Shown here piece by piece: positions 1-8,410 of a DNA stretch of 64,000 nucleotides. Each line of letters opens with the position of its first letter. The first letter of the stretch is position 1. The stretch comes from CBDAPX01 sp965198725 (lineage in GTDB: Bacteria; Pseudomonadota; Alphaproteobacteria; Rhodobacterales; Rhodobacteraceae): NCBI GenBank assembly GCA_965198725.1, contig CBDAPX010000001.1, positions 2,852,001 through 2,916,000 of the forward strand, written 5' to 3'. A program made the position numbers and the translations under genes. The notes under the pieces are model-generated. The model made no database searches and was not told the origin of the DNA. It saw only the letters and a list, made by a program, of their open reading frames with translations.

Positions 1-51
1 TTTACGGCGACCATGCGGTTGGCCTCGCTTCGGCTGAGGGCTGCGCAATGA
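1..51 (+). CDS. 3' end of an upstream gene (partial)
   Basis: Frame 1 is open from the window edge to a TGA at 49-51 and gives the last 16 residues of a protein. The TGA overlaps the ATG of the next gene in an ATGA arrangement, so the two are translationally coupled and in one operon. In bat-type operons the gene before batB usually encodes a batA-like VWA protein or a small membrane protein. Too little is visible here to choose. Confidence 0.5.
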   Translation, partial: FTATMRLASLRLRAAQ

Positions 52-902
52 TGGACGCATTGGCCTCTTTCCACTTCTTGCGACCGTTGTGGTTGCTGGC
101 AGCCCTGCCCATCCTTGGGCTCTGGTGGGTTTCGCGCCCGAAAAAAACGCACCGCCCGTTTGAAACCTTGGGCGTTGCACCGCACTTGGCGCGCGCATTG
201 AATGTCAGCCAGACTCAATCGGCCCGTATTTTGCCAATCGATGCGCTTATGGTGGCGGCTTTGGCGCTTTCTATCGGTGTCGCGGGTCCAACGTGGAGCC
301 GTGCGCCCAATCCGCTTGTTGCGGACACCGCGCCATTGGTGATCGCTCTAAAGGTGACGCCGTCCATGGAAGAAAGTGATATTGCGCCCAGCCGGTTGGA
401 CCGGGCCAAATTCAAAGCGCTGGATTTGATCGAGCGGCGCGCCGGGGCCCGAAACGCCCTGATCGCCTATGCCGGAACCGCGCATCGCGCCGCACCACTG
501 ACCGAAGACCCCAACATCCTGCGACCGCTTTTGGAAGGCTTGTCTCCTGCCGTGATGCCAACGGATGGAGATGCGGCAAGTGACGCGTTGGCGTTGGCCG
601 CCGAGATTTTGGAGACGGCAGAAACCGCCGGTGCCGTGCTGTTCATCCTTGATGATCTGGCCCCGCAAAACGTTGCGGCCTTCACCTCGAACGCGACAAT
701 TCCGGTGCATGTTCTGATCGCAGCACCATCAACGGTATCCGTTGCCCAATTGGACCAGATCCAAACCGCCAGCCTGGAATACCTCACGGCAGATGATCGC
801 GACATTGACCGGATCGAGCGTCGGGTTCGGTCCGATTACGCGGCGGCCTTGCGTGGGGATGACCGGCTGGATTGGGAGGATCGCGCCTGGTGGCTGGCCT
901 AG
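48..902 (+). CDS. batB: BatB-like VWA protein, ended early by an in-frame amber codon
   Basis: Predicted inner-membrane protein with a periplasmic or cytosolic von Willebrand A domain, of the aerotolerance (Bat) type. Residues 11-28 and about 63-80 look like membrane segments and the VWA-like domain covers about 95-230. The MIDAS motif, normally DxSxS, reads K102-V-T104-P-S106, so the metal-binding Asp is absent. The frame ends at TAG 900-902, but the same frame continues directly as a hydrophobic segment and positively charged turn (PAAFLVLLWFRRGW), which is how BatB proteins normally finish, and then runs into the TPR gene. I infer a Trp codon (TGG) changed to TAG, removing the C-terminal membrane anchor, or splitting a batB-batC fusion. 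The start at 48 is coupled to the preceding stop. Confidence 0.75.
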   Translation: MMDALASFHFLRPLWLLAALPILGLWWVSRPKKTHRPFETLGVAPHLARALNVSQTQSARILPIDALMVAALALSIGVAGPTWSRAPNPLVADTAPLVIALKVTPSMEESDIAPSRLDRAKFKALDLIERRAGARNALIAYAGTAHRAAPLTEDPNILRPLLEGLSPAVMPTDGDAASDALALAAEILETAETAGAVLFILDDLAPQNVAAFTSNATIPVHVLIAAPSTVSVAQLDQIQTASLEYLTADDRDIDRIERRVRSDYAAALRGDDRLDWEDRAWWLA

Positions 903-947
903 CCCGCCGCGTTTCTGGTTCTGCTGTGGTTCAGACGCGGTTGGGGC

Positions 948-1550
948 GTGCGCTGGGCTTGGATCGTCCTGATCGTCGGTTTAGTGCCTGCCGACCCCGC
1001 CCGCGCGGATGGGTGGCGAGACTGGTTTTTAACCTCGGATCAACAAGGGTTCCTGAAATACCGCAACAAGGAATTCAGCGAAGCGGGAATGTTGTTCGAA
1101 GATCCGTTTTGGCGCGGGTATGCCAAGTATCGCGCGGGTGAATATGAAGACGCCGCAGAGATTTTCGCGGGGCTTACCACGGCAGAAGCTGCCTTTGCCG
1201 AAGGAATGGCCGAGATACGCAATAGAGGCTATCGACCTGCAATCGCAGCTTTTGAAAAGGCATTGGACCGCCAACCCGACTTTCCCGAAGCAGAGCAAAA
1301 TCTGGAGGTCGCCAAAGCCATCCTCGATTTCGTGGAAACCACCCGAGAGCAATCTGACACGGGTGAAGAGGCCGGGATTGGTGCAGATGAAACCGTTTAC
1401 GACAACGAGGCGCAGCGCGGCGCGCAGACAGAGGTTGCCCCCGAAGATGCAGGCCCGTCCGCATTGACGGCAGATCAATGGATGACCAGCATCGATATCA
1501 ATATGCAGGATTTTCTGCGCAGCCGCTTCCTCTTGGAGAATGCGCAATGA
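948..1550 (+). CDS. TPR protein, BatC-like
   Basis: A 200-residue predicted periplasmic protein. A signal peptide (about residues 1-20, ending PARA) is followed by TPR-like helices between about 30 and 130, including a clear repeat around AIAAFEKALDRQPDFPEAEQNL. The GTG start at 948 lies in the same frame as batB, with no stop between TAG 902 and this codon, so the protein may originally have been the C-terminal half of a BatB-BatC fusion. The stop overlaps the batD start (ATGA at 1547-1550). In known bat operons the TPR partner accompanies the VWA proteins; its exact role is not settled. The start codon is uncertain because no clear ribosome-binding site precedes 948. Confidence 0.65.
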   Translation: MRWAWIVLIVGLVPADPARADGWRDWFLTSDQQGFLKYRNKEFSEAGMLFEDPFWRGYAKYRAGEYEDAAEIFAGLTTAEAAFAEGMAEIRNRGYRPAIAAFEKALDRQPDFPEAEQNLEVAKAILDFVETTREQSDTGEEAGIGADETVYDNEAQRGAQTEVAPEDAGPSALTADQWMTSIDINMQDFLRSRFLLENAQ

Positions 1551-1846
1551 AACCGGGACGCCTCTTTGCCCTTACCCTTTGGTTCTTGATTGCGCAGGTG
1601 TCGGCGGTGTTCGGACAACAAACCGTCGCCCAATTGACAGTTGAACCGATGGAGGCCGAGGCCGTTGTCGGCCAGCCCATCGTGCTGCGCCTCACCCTTT
1701 TGGTCCCCACATTCATGCCGGACCCGCCCACCTTTCCGACATTTGACATGCCGGGACTGGTCGTGCGCATTCCTGAACGGGCCAGCACGCCAACCAGTAA
1801 AACAGTCAATGGAGAAACCTGGGCGGGCATGATCAGCCCCACCTGA
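1547..1846 (+). pseudogene. batD: batD 5' fragment truncated by IS insertion
   Basis: Only 99 codons remain of a BatD-like protein, a family normally several hundred residues long. Visible are a signal peptide (about residues 1-23) and the start of the first beta-sandwich domain with the typical 'Q x T V' strand and the 'NGETW' turn. The reading frame then enters the left end of the insertion sequence and stops at TGA 1844-1846, which is itself made by the IS terminus. No remainder of batD is found on the far side of the element, where a different gene resumes, so insertion was accompanied by loss of DNA. Confidence 0.8.
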
Positions 1847-1863
1847 GTGGTCCAATTTGATTG

Positions 1864-2724
1864 TTAGTGCATGATCGACCTTTGGTCCATCTTGACGACG
1901 GTTTCGGGAGCCGGTGGGCGGTAGCCTAGAGCACTGTGTGGTCGTTTCGTGTTGTAGTGCTTTCTCCATTGTTCGATCAGGATTTGGGCTTCACGCAGGC
2001 TGTAGAATGTTTCCCCGTTCAAGAACTCATCGCGGAAACGGGCGTTGAAGCTTTCGCAGTACCCATTCTCCCAAGGGCTGCCTGGTTCGATGTAAGCCGC
2101 CCTTGCGCCGACAGCCTTGATCCAGTCCTGCACGGTTTGCGCAACGAACTCAGGGCCATTGTCGGAACGGATGAACGACGGGATGCCGCGCAGAATGAAC
2201 AGGTCGCTCAGCACATCGATCACATTGCCTGAGTTGAGCTTGCGATCCACGCGTATGGCCAAGCATTCCCGACTGTACTCGTCGATGATGTTGAGTGTGC
2301 GGAAAGCTTTACCATCGTCGGTGCGGCAGTGGACAAAGTCGTAAGACCAGACATGATCGCGGCGCTCTGGCCGAAGCCTGACACATGATCCATCATTCAG
2401 CCAAAGCCGCCCTTTCTTCGGTTGTTTCATTGGCACTTTCAGCCCCTCTCGTCGCCATAACCGTTCCACGCGCTTGTCATTCACATGCCAGCCAGCGTCT
2501 CTCAGTAGTGCCGCGATCCTACGATAGCCGTAGCGGCCATACTGCCGGGTCCGTTCGATCATATCAGCCACCAAACGTTCTTCATCCGGGCGACCCGCAG
2601 GTACTTTGCGCTGTGTGGATCGATGTTGTCTTAGAACCCGGCATGCCCGACGCTCCGAGATGTTCAGCTCAGCACGAACGCGATCAATACAGGCACGACG
2701 ACGAGCGGGACTCAGAAGTTTCCC
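1864..2724 (-). CDS. IS3-family transposase OrfB (DDE integrase domain)
   Basis: Catalytic half of the transposase. The frame is open from the slippery site near 2718-2724 to the stop at 1864-1866. It holds an N-terminal helical HTH_21 region (around RQYGRYGYRRIAALLRDAGW) and an rve integrase core with the three acidic residues in contexts typical of the family: SYDFV (D), RSDNGPEF (D) and CESFNARFRDEF (E). There is no good independent start upstream of the core, so the functional product is expected to be an OrfAB fusion made by minus-one frameshifting. The frame appears intact, so the element may still be mobile. Confidence 0.9.
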   Translation of the reverse strand, partial: GKLLSPARRRACIDRVRAELNISERRACRVLRQHRSTQRKVPAGRPDEERLVADMIERTRQYGRYGYRRIAALLRDAGWHVNDKRVERLWRREGLKVPMKQPKKGRLWLNDGSCVRLRPERRDHVWSYDFVHCRTDDGKAFRTLNIIDEYSRECLAIRVDRKLNSGNVIDVLSDLFILRGIPSFIRSDNGPEFVAQTVQDWIKAVGARAAYIEPGSPWENGYCESFNARFRDEFLNGETFYSLREAQILIEQWRKHYNTKRPHSALGYRPPAPETVVKMDQRSIMH

Positions 2725-2990
2725 TTTGCCGCCTCCGCCAAGATCAGCTTGTCCAGCGTCAGATCAGAAACGGCTTTGCGCAATCGCTCGTTCTCTTTTT
2801 GCAGACGCTTCAGTTCCTTCAATTGATCCGTGCCCATTCCGCCGTATTTTTTCTTCCACCGGTAGTAGGTCTGTTCAGTCACACCGATCTGACGGATCGC
2901 ATCCAGACGCGGCATCCCTTGCCCCGTCAGAACCTCAACCTGCCGTAACTTCGTGACAATCTCTTCTGGCTTTGGTCGCTTGTTGGCCAT
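2712..2990 (-). CDS. IS3-family OrfA (helix-turn-helix)
   Basis: A 92-residue protein. The start at 2990 is preceded by a GAGGAAAC ribosome-binding site; a longer upstream start at 3014 is possible but lacks this. It contains the HTH_Tnp_1 domain (EEIVTKLRQVEVL ... EQTYYRWKKKYGG) and a C-terminal leucine-zipper-like stretch (LKELKRLQKENERLRKAV), the usual dimerisation and IR-binding part of IS3-family elements. The last codons overlap orfB in the minus-one frame. Confidence 0.9.
   Translation of the reverse strand: MANKRPKPEEIVTKLRQVEVLTGQGMPRLDAIRQIGVTEQTYYRWKKKYGGMGTDQLKELKRLQKENERLRKAVSDLTLDKLILAEAAKGNF
2718..2724 (-). promoter_or_regulatory. Programmed minus-one frameshift heptamer GGGAAAC
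   Basis: Read on the minus strand, GGGAAAC lies in the G_GGA_AAC phase of orfA, followed by TTC and the orfA stop. This fits the X_XXY_YYZ slippery pattern. A minus-one slip here moves ribosomes into the orfB frame, which is open from this point, giving the OrfAB transposase. This mechanism is established for IS3 elements; its use at this site is inferred. Confidence 0.65.
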
Positions 2991-3043
2991 GTGTTTCCTC
3001 CGTTTCCTAAACATAGCGGAGGACCACTTCAGTGGGGGAAGAC

Positions 3044-3427
3044 CAGTTCAACTTGATCCCCTCCCTGAATGTCGATCAGAACCTCCGCTTTCATTGTCGT
3101 CTTGCGAACCGGGTAGACGAGGACTGGTTAGAGCATGTGGGATCCGTGCTGGGCCTCAACGATTTGCTCAAAAGGTTTCCCGAACAGCTTTCCGGCGGTC
3201 AGCAACAGCGCGTCGCCATCGGGCGTGCTTTGGCCATGCGGCCAGAGCTGTTGTTGGCCGATGAACCGACCGGCAATCTTGATGAAGCCAATAGTGATGT
3301 GGTGATGGACCTGATGTTGTCCTTGTCGGTGGAAACAGGGTGCGGGCTTTTGATGGTCACTCACTCAGACCGGCTGGCAGATCGCTTGAACCGAAAACTG
3401 GTTTTGCGGCGCGGTCACATCTCATGA
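3044..3427 (+). pseudogene. ABC transporter ATP-binding protein, 5' part lost at the IS
   Basis: C-terminal remnant of an ATPase of the LolD/MacB type (the AttE-like partner of an FtsX permease). Present are the Q-loop neighbourhood (QFNLIPSL), the signature LSGGQQQRVAIGRAL, the Walker B LLLADEPTGNLD and the switch histidine in VTHSD. The Walker A motif and the first strands, roughly the first 80-90 residues, are missing because the sequence begins at the IS boundary. Codons before about 3044 are IS-derived or junction sequence. Without Walker A it cannot bind ATP normally. It ends ATGA-coupled to the permease gene. Confidence 0.85.
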
Positions 3428-5840
3428 CCAACATGGCGCTGCAGGCCTTGATGTCGCATTGGTGGCGCAAGCCCGGTCAACTGGTCACGCTCTGTCTTGG
3501 GCTGGCGCTTGCAACTGCGTTGTGGTCCGCCGTTCAGGCGATAAATTCCGAAGCCCGAAACAGCTATGCGGAAGCCGAAACCGTCCTGACCCCGGACACG
3601 TTTGATCTCTTGAAATCCCGTGACGGTGAGAGCATCCCGCTGGAAACCTTTCAGTCCCTTAGAAAATCCGGTTGGTCGGTCACCCCGGTGATCGAACAGA
3701 GAACCCGGATCGGAAACGGGTTTGTCACGCTCTTTGGGATCATTTTTTCGGCTACCCGCTGGTTCCAGAAGATATCGACTTGGGGGCCGAAGATGCGCCA
3801 GACCCTCTGAACCTTATTGCGGCACCCGGTATCGTCTTTGCCAATGCCGCAACCATAGAACGGATCGGTTCGGCGGAACCTGAACTGACCCTGCAAGAAT
3901 TGCCAAGCTTGCCAGATGGCATCGTCCTCATGGATATCTCTATTGCCGAAAAAATCCTGCGGCGGCCCATTCAATTCTCTCGCCTGTTGGTCCTGAACGA
4001 TCAACCGCTTCGCCAACAAGACCTGGCAACGGTCGCGCCCGACCTGTTCTGCGAGGCCCCGGCGCAGACCATTGACGCGTCTCGCTTGACGGACAGTTTT
4101 CACCTGAACCTCACCGCCTTTGGCGCGCTGTCTTTCGCGGTGGGCCTTTTCATCGTCTATGGCACCATCGGACTGGCCTTTGAACAAAGGCGTCCGGTTA
4201 TCAGAACCCTGCGGGCGTTGGGTGTGCCGCGGTTGCATCTGGCCTATGCCATGAGTGTCGAATTGATCACTTTTGCCATCCTTGCGGGCCTCATGGGCCT
4301 GATCATTGGATATTTCACGGCCGCGGCCCTTTTGCCCGGTGTGTCCGCCACCCTGCGTGGGCTTTATGGTGCCGAGGTTTCCAACACGCTTATCATGCGC
4401 CCCATTTGGGTGGCCACCGGATTGGCCATGGCGTTGGGCGGAACTCTGTTGGCAGGATCGCGTGCCATCTGGCTTTTGTTCCGTGTGCCTGTGCTGGGCA
4501 CATCCCACATTGATGGCTGGGCTGCGCGGACCGAACGATCCGCGGTCTGGCTTGCTCTGTCCGGTTTGCTGATGCTCGTATTGGGCACCGCGATCCTGTT
4601 GCTGTTTGACGGGCTGGCCGCCGGGTTTGCGTTCCTTGGGGCGCTTTTGGTTGGCACGGCTCTGCTGCTGCCTTGGGTTCTGACCCGGGTTTTGGCCTTG
4701 GGCGCCAAACTCGCCAAGGGCCCGATCAGCCAATGGGTTTGGGCGGATATGCGGGCGCAGTCTTCGGGATTGTCGCTGGCGTTAATGGCGCTTTTGCTGG
4801 CGGTCGCAACCAATATTGGTGTCGGGACGATGGTGTCGAGCTTTCGTTTAACCTTCACTGGTTGGCTAGACCAACGGCTGGCCGCTGAGATTTACGTGAC
4901 AACCGAAAGCGATGCACAAGGTGCAGCCTTGACTAAATGGCTCGCACCGCGCAGCGACGCAGTTCTTCCCATACGCTTTGTCGAGCGTACGCAGAATGGG
5001 CGGCCCCTACGCCTCTACGGTGTTGCAGACCACGCGACCTACCGCGAGAATTGGCCGTTGCTGGCACAGACCCCTGACACTTGGGATCAGGTCGCCAGCG
5101 GCGCAGGGATCGTCATCAATGAACAATTGTCGCGCAGAGAAAACCTGACACTGGGGGACAGCATAACGCTCTTTGCCGATATATCCCTGCCGGTCGTCGG
5201 CATTTATTCTGATTATGGCAACCCCAATGGACAGGCCCTGATCGGCCTTAAGGACTTTGAAAAACGGTTTCCAGAAGCGCCCAATCGCCAGTTTGGCGTG
5301 CGCCTGCCGCGTCAGGATGTGCCCGCGTTGCTTGCCGACCTGCGGGACGAATTTGAGCTGTCCACCGACAGCCTCATCGACCAGGCCGCGCTGAAAGCCC
5401 TGTCTTTGCAGGTTTTTGAACGCACGTTTCTGATCACTGGTGCGCTGAACATCCTGACCTTGCTTGTTGCCGGCTTTGCGATCTTTACGGCACTTCTGAC
5501 ACTTTGGACGATGCGCCTGCCTTTTGTCGCGCCTGTCTGGGTTCTGGGGCTGCAACGACGACAGCTTGCCCGGCTTGAGATTTTGCGCAGCCTGATTTTG
5601 GCCGCGCTCACCTGTCTTGTGGCGTTACCTTTGGGTTTGGTTTTGGCTTGGGCTTTGCTGTCGGTGATCAATACCGAGGCGTTTGGCTGGAAACTGCCCA
5701 TGTATGTCTTTCCGGTTGAATGGGTCCTGCCCGTTCTGTTTGCGTTGCTGTCGGCCGCGCTGGCGGCCGCTTGGCCGGGATATCAGCTGCTGCGGATCGC
5801 GCCGTCCGAATTGCTCAAGGTGTTTACCAATGAAAAGTAA
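3424..5840 (+). pseudogene. FtsX-like ABC permease with a one-base frameshift
   Basis: Large inner-membrane permease of the FtsX/MacB-like family (about 800 residues, AttFG-like), partner of the upstream ATPase. Frame 1 from ATG 3424 encodes the N-terminal membrane segment and the first periplasmic portion up to a GNGFVTLFGI motif. From about 3743 the homology continues in another frame as FFGYPLVPEDIDLG and runs to TAA 5840. The break sits on a run of six T (3743-3748), and adding one base restores the frame. The C-terminal portion shows two FtsX modules with about eight membrane segments. It is either a real lesion or a homopolymer sequencing error. With the ATPase truncated, the transporter is probably dead in any case. 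Confidence 0.85.
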
Positions 5841-6891
5841 GGTGGTGACGATCCTTTTTGCGATGATACTGCAAGCCTCGGCGGTCTTGGCACAGGGTTT
5901 TGCCGGTCTGGGAACAGACGCGGAAGGGTTTGATATTCCCCAACGCGGCACCCCTCTGATCTTTCCGCAAGATCATCAAGCCCACCCAAGTTATCGCATC
6001 GAATGGTGGTATCTGACCGCGAATTTGAAAGATGAGACCGGAACAGCCTTTGGCATTCAATGGACCCTCTTTCGCTCTGCCCTTGCGCCGGAAACCGGCC
6101 AAGGTTGGAACACGCCGCAAGTCTGGCTGGGACACGCGGCGGTTACGACGCCGCAAGACCACTATTACGCAGAACGGCTGGCGCGGGGTGGGATCGGCAT
6201 TGCAGGCGTCGCTGACGCGCCGTTCTCCGCCTTTATTGACGACTGGGCGATGACCAGCGTTATTGCGGAAGGTGATCCGCTGGACGATATTCGCCTGACG
6301 GCCAATGGCGCGAATTTCGCCTATGACGTTCGTCTACGCGCTCAAGGCCCCCTTGTTCTGCATGGGGACCGCGGGTTTTCGGTCAAATCGGCGGCAGGCC
6401 AAGCCAGCTATTATTACTCGCAACCGCATTACGAGGTTTCCGGACAGCTTGATCTCGGGGACCGAATGATCAACGTCACCGGTACTGGCTGGCTCGACCG
6501 AGAATGGTCCAGTCAACCGTTGGCCAGCGATCAATCCGGCTGGGACTGGTTTTCGTTGAATTTTGACAGCGGCGAAAAACTCATGGCCTTTCGGCTGCGG
6601 GACGATGCGAGCGGCTTTCGCTCTGGCTCATGGATTGACCGAGATGGCGTTCCCACCCCGTTGGGCGACGGTGATATCACGGTATCCCCGATTGGTGTTA
6701 CAGAGGTCCAAAACAGGCCGGTGCCGACCGAATGGCAGCTTCAGGTGCCAGATTACGACGTCGACCTCACCATCACTGCGCTTAACGCGCAAAGCTGGAT
6801 GGGGACGTCCGTGCCTTATTGGGAAGGTCCGGTGGTGCTGAACGGCACGCACGGTGGGTCTGGATATCTGGAAATGACGGGATATGAATGA
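5830..6891 (+). CDS. AttH / CrtC-like lipocalin-fold periplasmic protein
   Basis: A 353-residue exported protein. Signal peptide about residues 1-21 (ending AVLA), then the conserved HPSYRIEWWYLTANL motif and a C-terminal WLDREWSSQPLASDQSGWDWFSL block typical of the AttH/carotenoid 1,2-hydratase-like family (double lipocalin fold). It overlaps the permease by 11 bp. ATPase, FtsX permease and AttH-like protein form a recurring operon (attEFGH type) whose substrate is not well defined; a hydrophobic ligand is a reasonable inference from the lipocalin fold. The frame is intact although its ABC partners are broken. An actual carotenoid hydratase is unlikely without crt genes nearby. Confidence 0.8.
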   Translation: MKSKVVTILFAMILQASAVLAQGFAGLGTDAEGFDIPQRGTPLIFPQDHQAHPSYRIEWWYLTANLKDETGTAFGIQWTLFRSALAPETGQGWNTPQVWLGHAAVTTPQDHYYAERLARGGIGIAGVADAPFSAFIDDWAMTSVIAEGDPLDDIRLTANGANFAYDVRLRAQGPLVLHGDRGFSVKSAAGQASYYYSQPHYEVSGQLDLGDRMINVTGTGWLDREWSSQPLASDQSGWDWFSLNFDSGEKLMAFRLRDDASGFRSGSWIDRDGVPTPLGDGDITVSPIGVTEVQNRPVPTEWQLQVPDYDVDLTITALNAQSWMGTSVPYWEGPVVLNGTHGGSGYLEMTGYE

Positions 6892-7432
6892 CCTCAACAC
6901 GTTTCTCAATCTGGCGTGGTCGACCATGACCCAAGGCATCGCATCAGGTCAGTTGGCGGGTCGGCTGATGGGGTTGTCATCGCTCGGCCTCGATGGCCCG
7001 CCGCAGTCGCGCAACGTTGTGCTCCGCTCTGCGTCCCAAACTGAGGGCGAGATCGCGTTCTACACGGATGCCGGTTCACAAAAGGTCAAGGAATTGCAGC
7101 AGAACCGGCATGTTGCCGGGCTTTTATGGTATCCGCAAAACGCCCTTCAAATCCGGGCAAATGGCGTCGCGCATTTGGCCGTGGGAGAAGCCGTCAAAGA
7201 ACTATGGGACGCGCTGCCCGATCACGCGCGGACGTCTTACGGCAACCTACCCTTTCCCGGCGCGGATTTGGGTCGCGCAGAGGCCCTGGAAAACCAGCCA
7301 GACATCAGCCGGTTTGCAGTTGTGACCATCGCGCTGCAACATCTGGATATCGTCGATTTGGACCCGAAGCTGCACCGCCGCGCGGCTTACAGCGTTTCAG
7401 ATAGCTGGAAAGGCCGCTGGCTTACCCCTTGA
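6884..7432 (+). CDS. Pyridoxamine 5'-phosphate oxidase-like flavin-binding protein
   Basis: A 182-residue cytoplasmic protein of the PNPOx-like split-barrel family. The pattern RNVVLR, a short strand with YTDAGSQKVKEL, GLLWY and LQIRANGVAHL matches the FMN-binding fold, and the C-terminus has the RRAAYSVSDSWKGRWLTP type of ending. It overlaps the attH-like gene by 8 bp, so it is the last gene of that operon. It is shorter than true PdxH and lacks visible assignment to a pathway. A flavin- or heme-linked oxidoreductase role is only inferred from the family. Confidence 0.75.
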   Translation: MNDLNTFLNLAWSTMTQGIASGQLAGRLMGLSSLGLDGPPQSRNVVLRSASQTEGEIAFYTDAGSQKVKELQQNRHVAGLLWYPQNALQIRANGVAHLAVGEAVKELWDALPDHARTSYGNLPFPGADLGRAEALENQPDISRFAVVTIALQHLDIVDLDPKLHRRAAYSVSDSWKGRWLTP

Positions 7433-7436
7433 TCCA

Positions 7437-8344
7437 TCAGCCAATATCGTCAAACCGGCACATCGTTCTGGTCCCGTTCGGAGGGGTCAGCAAAGACTCG
7501 TCTCCTTTGGTAAAGAACTCATAGGTGCCTTCGAACGTTTCGACTTCGTATCTTGCGCCCGATGCCGATGGAATACTGGGCAATACCACCGTGCCGTTTT
7601 GATCTGTGATCGACACCCAACCGGTTGCCGGACCGTTGACAAAGGAAACTGAAAAGACACCGTCAATGCCTTCGCAAATCAGCGGGAATGGACCTTTTGA
7701 GGCACCGTTGTCATCATCAGACCGGGCATCGGCAAACTCGGTCCTGATCTCTCCAATCCGCATGACGTAATTGGCCGAAACGCACGCGAAGAGATCGGAC
7801 GATTTCCAGCAATCGTTGCGGCCCTTCACCATCCTCTTTGATAGGCGGTCAGGTCGGATTTGCGATCGGCAGAGATATTGGGACCATTGCGTGCCAGCGC
7901 GTAAATGCGGCTGAGTTCCAGATCCAGCGCGGCCAGTTCCGGGGACACGCATATTGCCGGTTCCACATCGCTTTCAGCCTTTTTGCAGTCAAACGACGGC
8001 TGCAACGGTGCGGTGCCTTCGGCCAGAATTGTCATCGGCGTCCATCCGGATACGCCCATGAATTCTGTTTTACACCAAGCGTTTGCGCTCGCTTCTTCAC
8101 GATCTTGATCTGTCGCGACGCTCCATTCCGCGTAGGACAATTGCCCGACACATCCAAGACTTGGCAATCCACCTGCAAAAGGCGGGACAGAGACCAAAAC
8201 CTCTGACGCAGCATCCGCTTCGGCGTAAAGCGACACAGGCCCTGATCCAGGTTCACCGGTGATCCGGTAAAAATCCGGTCCGTCGACTTCGGCCCAAGCC
8301 ACAGCCGGGCAAAAAACCAGTGCAATCAAACCTGCGTATTTCAT
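7437..8344 (-). pseudogene. LprI-like (DUF1311) secreted protein, frameshifted
   Basis: The start is at 8344, behind a GGAGG ribosome-binding site. Residues 1-18 are a signal peptide (ending AWA), followed by an SH3-like N-terminal part, then the cysteine-containing LprI/DUF1311 domain (CVSPELAALDLELSRIYA). The frame stops at TGA 7826-7828 right after LTAYQRGW. The expected continuation KGRNDCWKSSDLFACV is present in the next frame and runs to 7437. One G is missing in GATGG(G)TGAAG on the minus strand (about 7829), which gives the shift. Members of this family include lysozyme inhibitors, but many are of unknown role. The gene follows the ATPase gene by 66 bp in the same direction and is convergent with the PNPOx-like gene. 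Confidence 0.8.
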
Positions 8345-8410
8345 GTTCCGCCTCCGCACATGTTTAGCGGAAGCTTAGCGCAAATCGCGCCAGCGATCAC
8401 CCCGGCTTGG

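Larger units (their letters stand above)
1844..3031 (-). mobile_element. IS3-family insertion sequence (IS407-like), about 1.2 kb
   Basis: The element carries two overlapping leftward frames (orfA and orfB) encoding an IS3-type HTH protein and a DDE integrase-like transposase. The ends are approximate. The left end begins TGAGTGGTCC at 1844, and the inverted right end reads TGAAGTGGTCC when taken back from 3031; a second TGAAC-type start could place the right end at 3050. The flanks show no matching 3-5 bp duplication, and different truncated genes lie on each side (batD left, an ABC ATPase right). This suggests an adjacent deletion or recombination between two copies rather than simple insertion. 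Confidence 0.85.

Noticed and set aside
900..902. UAG recoding as a sense codon (pyrrolysine-like)
   Set aside because: TAG ends the GH42 gene, tctA/tctC-region and other genes normally, and such recoding is not known in this group; nonsense mutation is simpler.
3651..4733. 360-codon open frame on the minus strand opposite the FtsX-like permease
   Set aside because: It mirrors a gene with clear homology, has low-complexity Gln/Arg-rich composition, and has no ribosome-binding site or neighbours. Same reasoning applies to other long antisense frames such as 10402-11736, 19739-21196 and 49025-50299.
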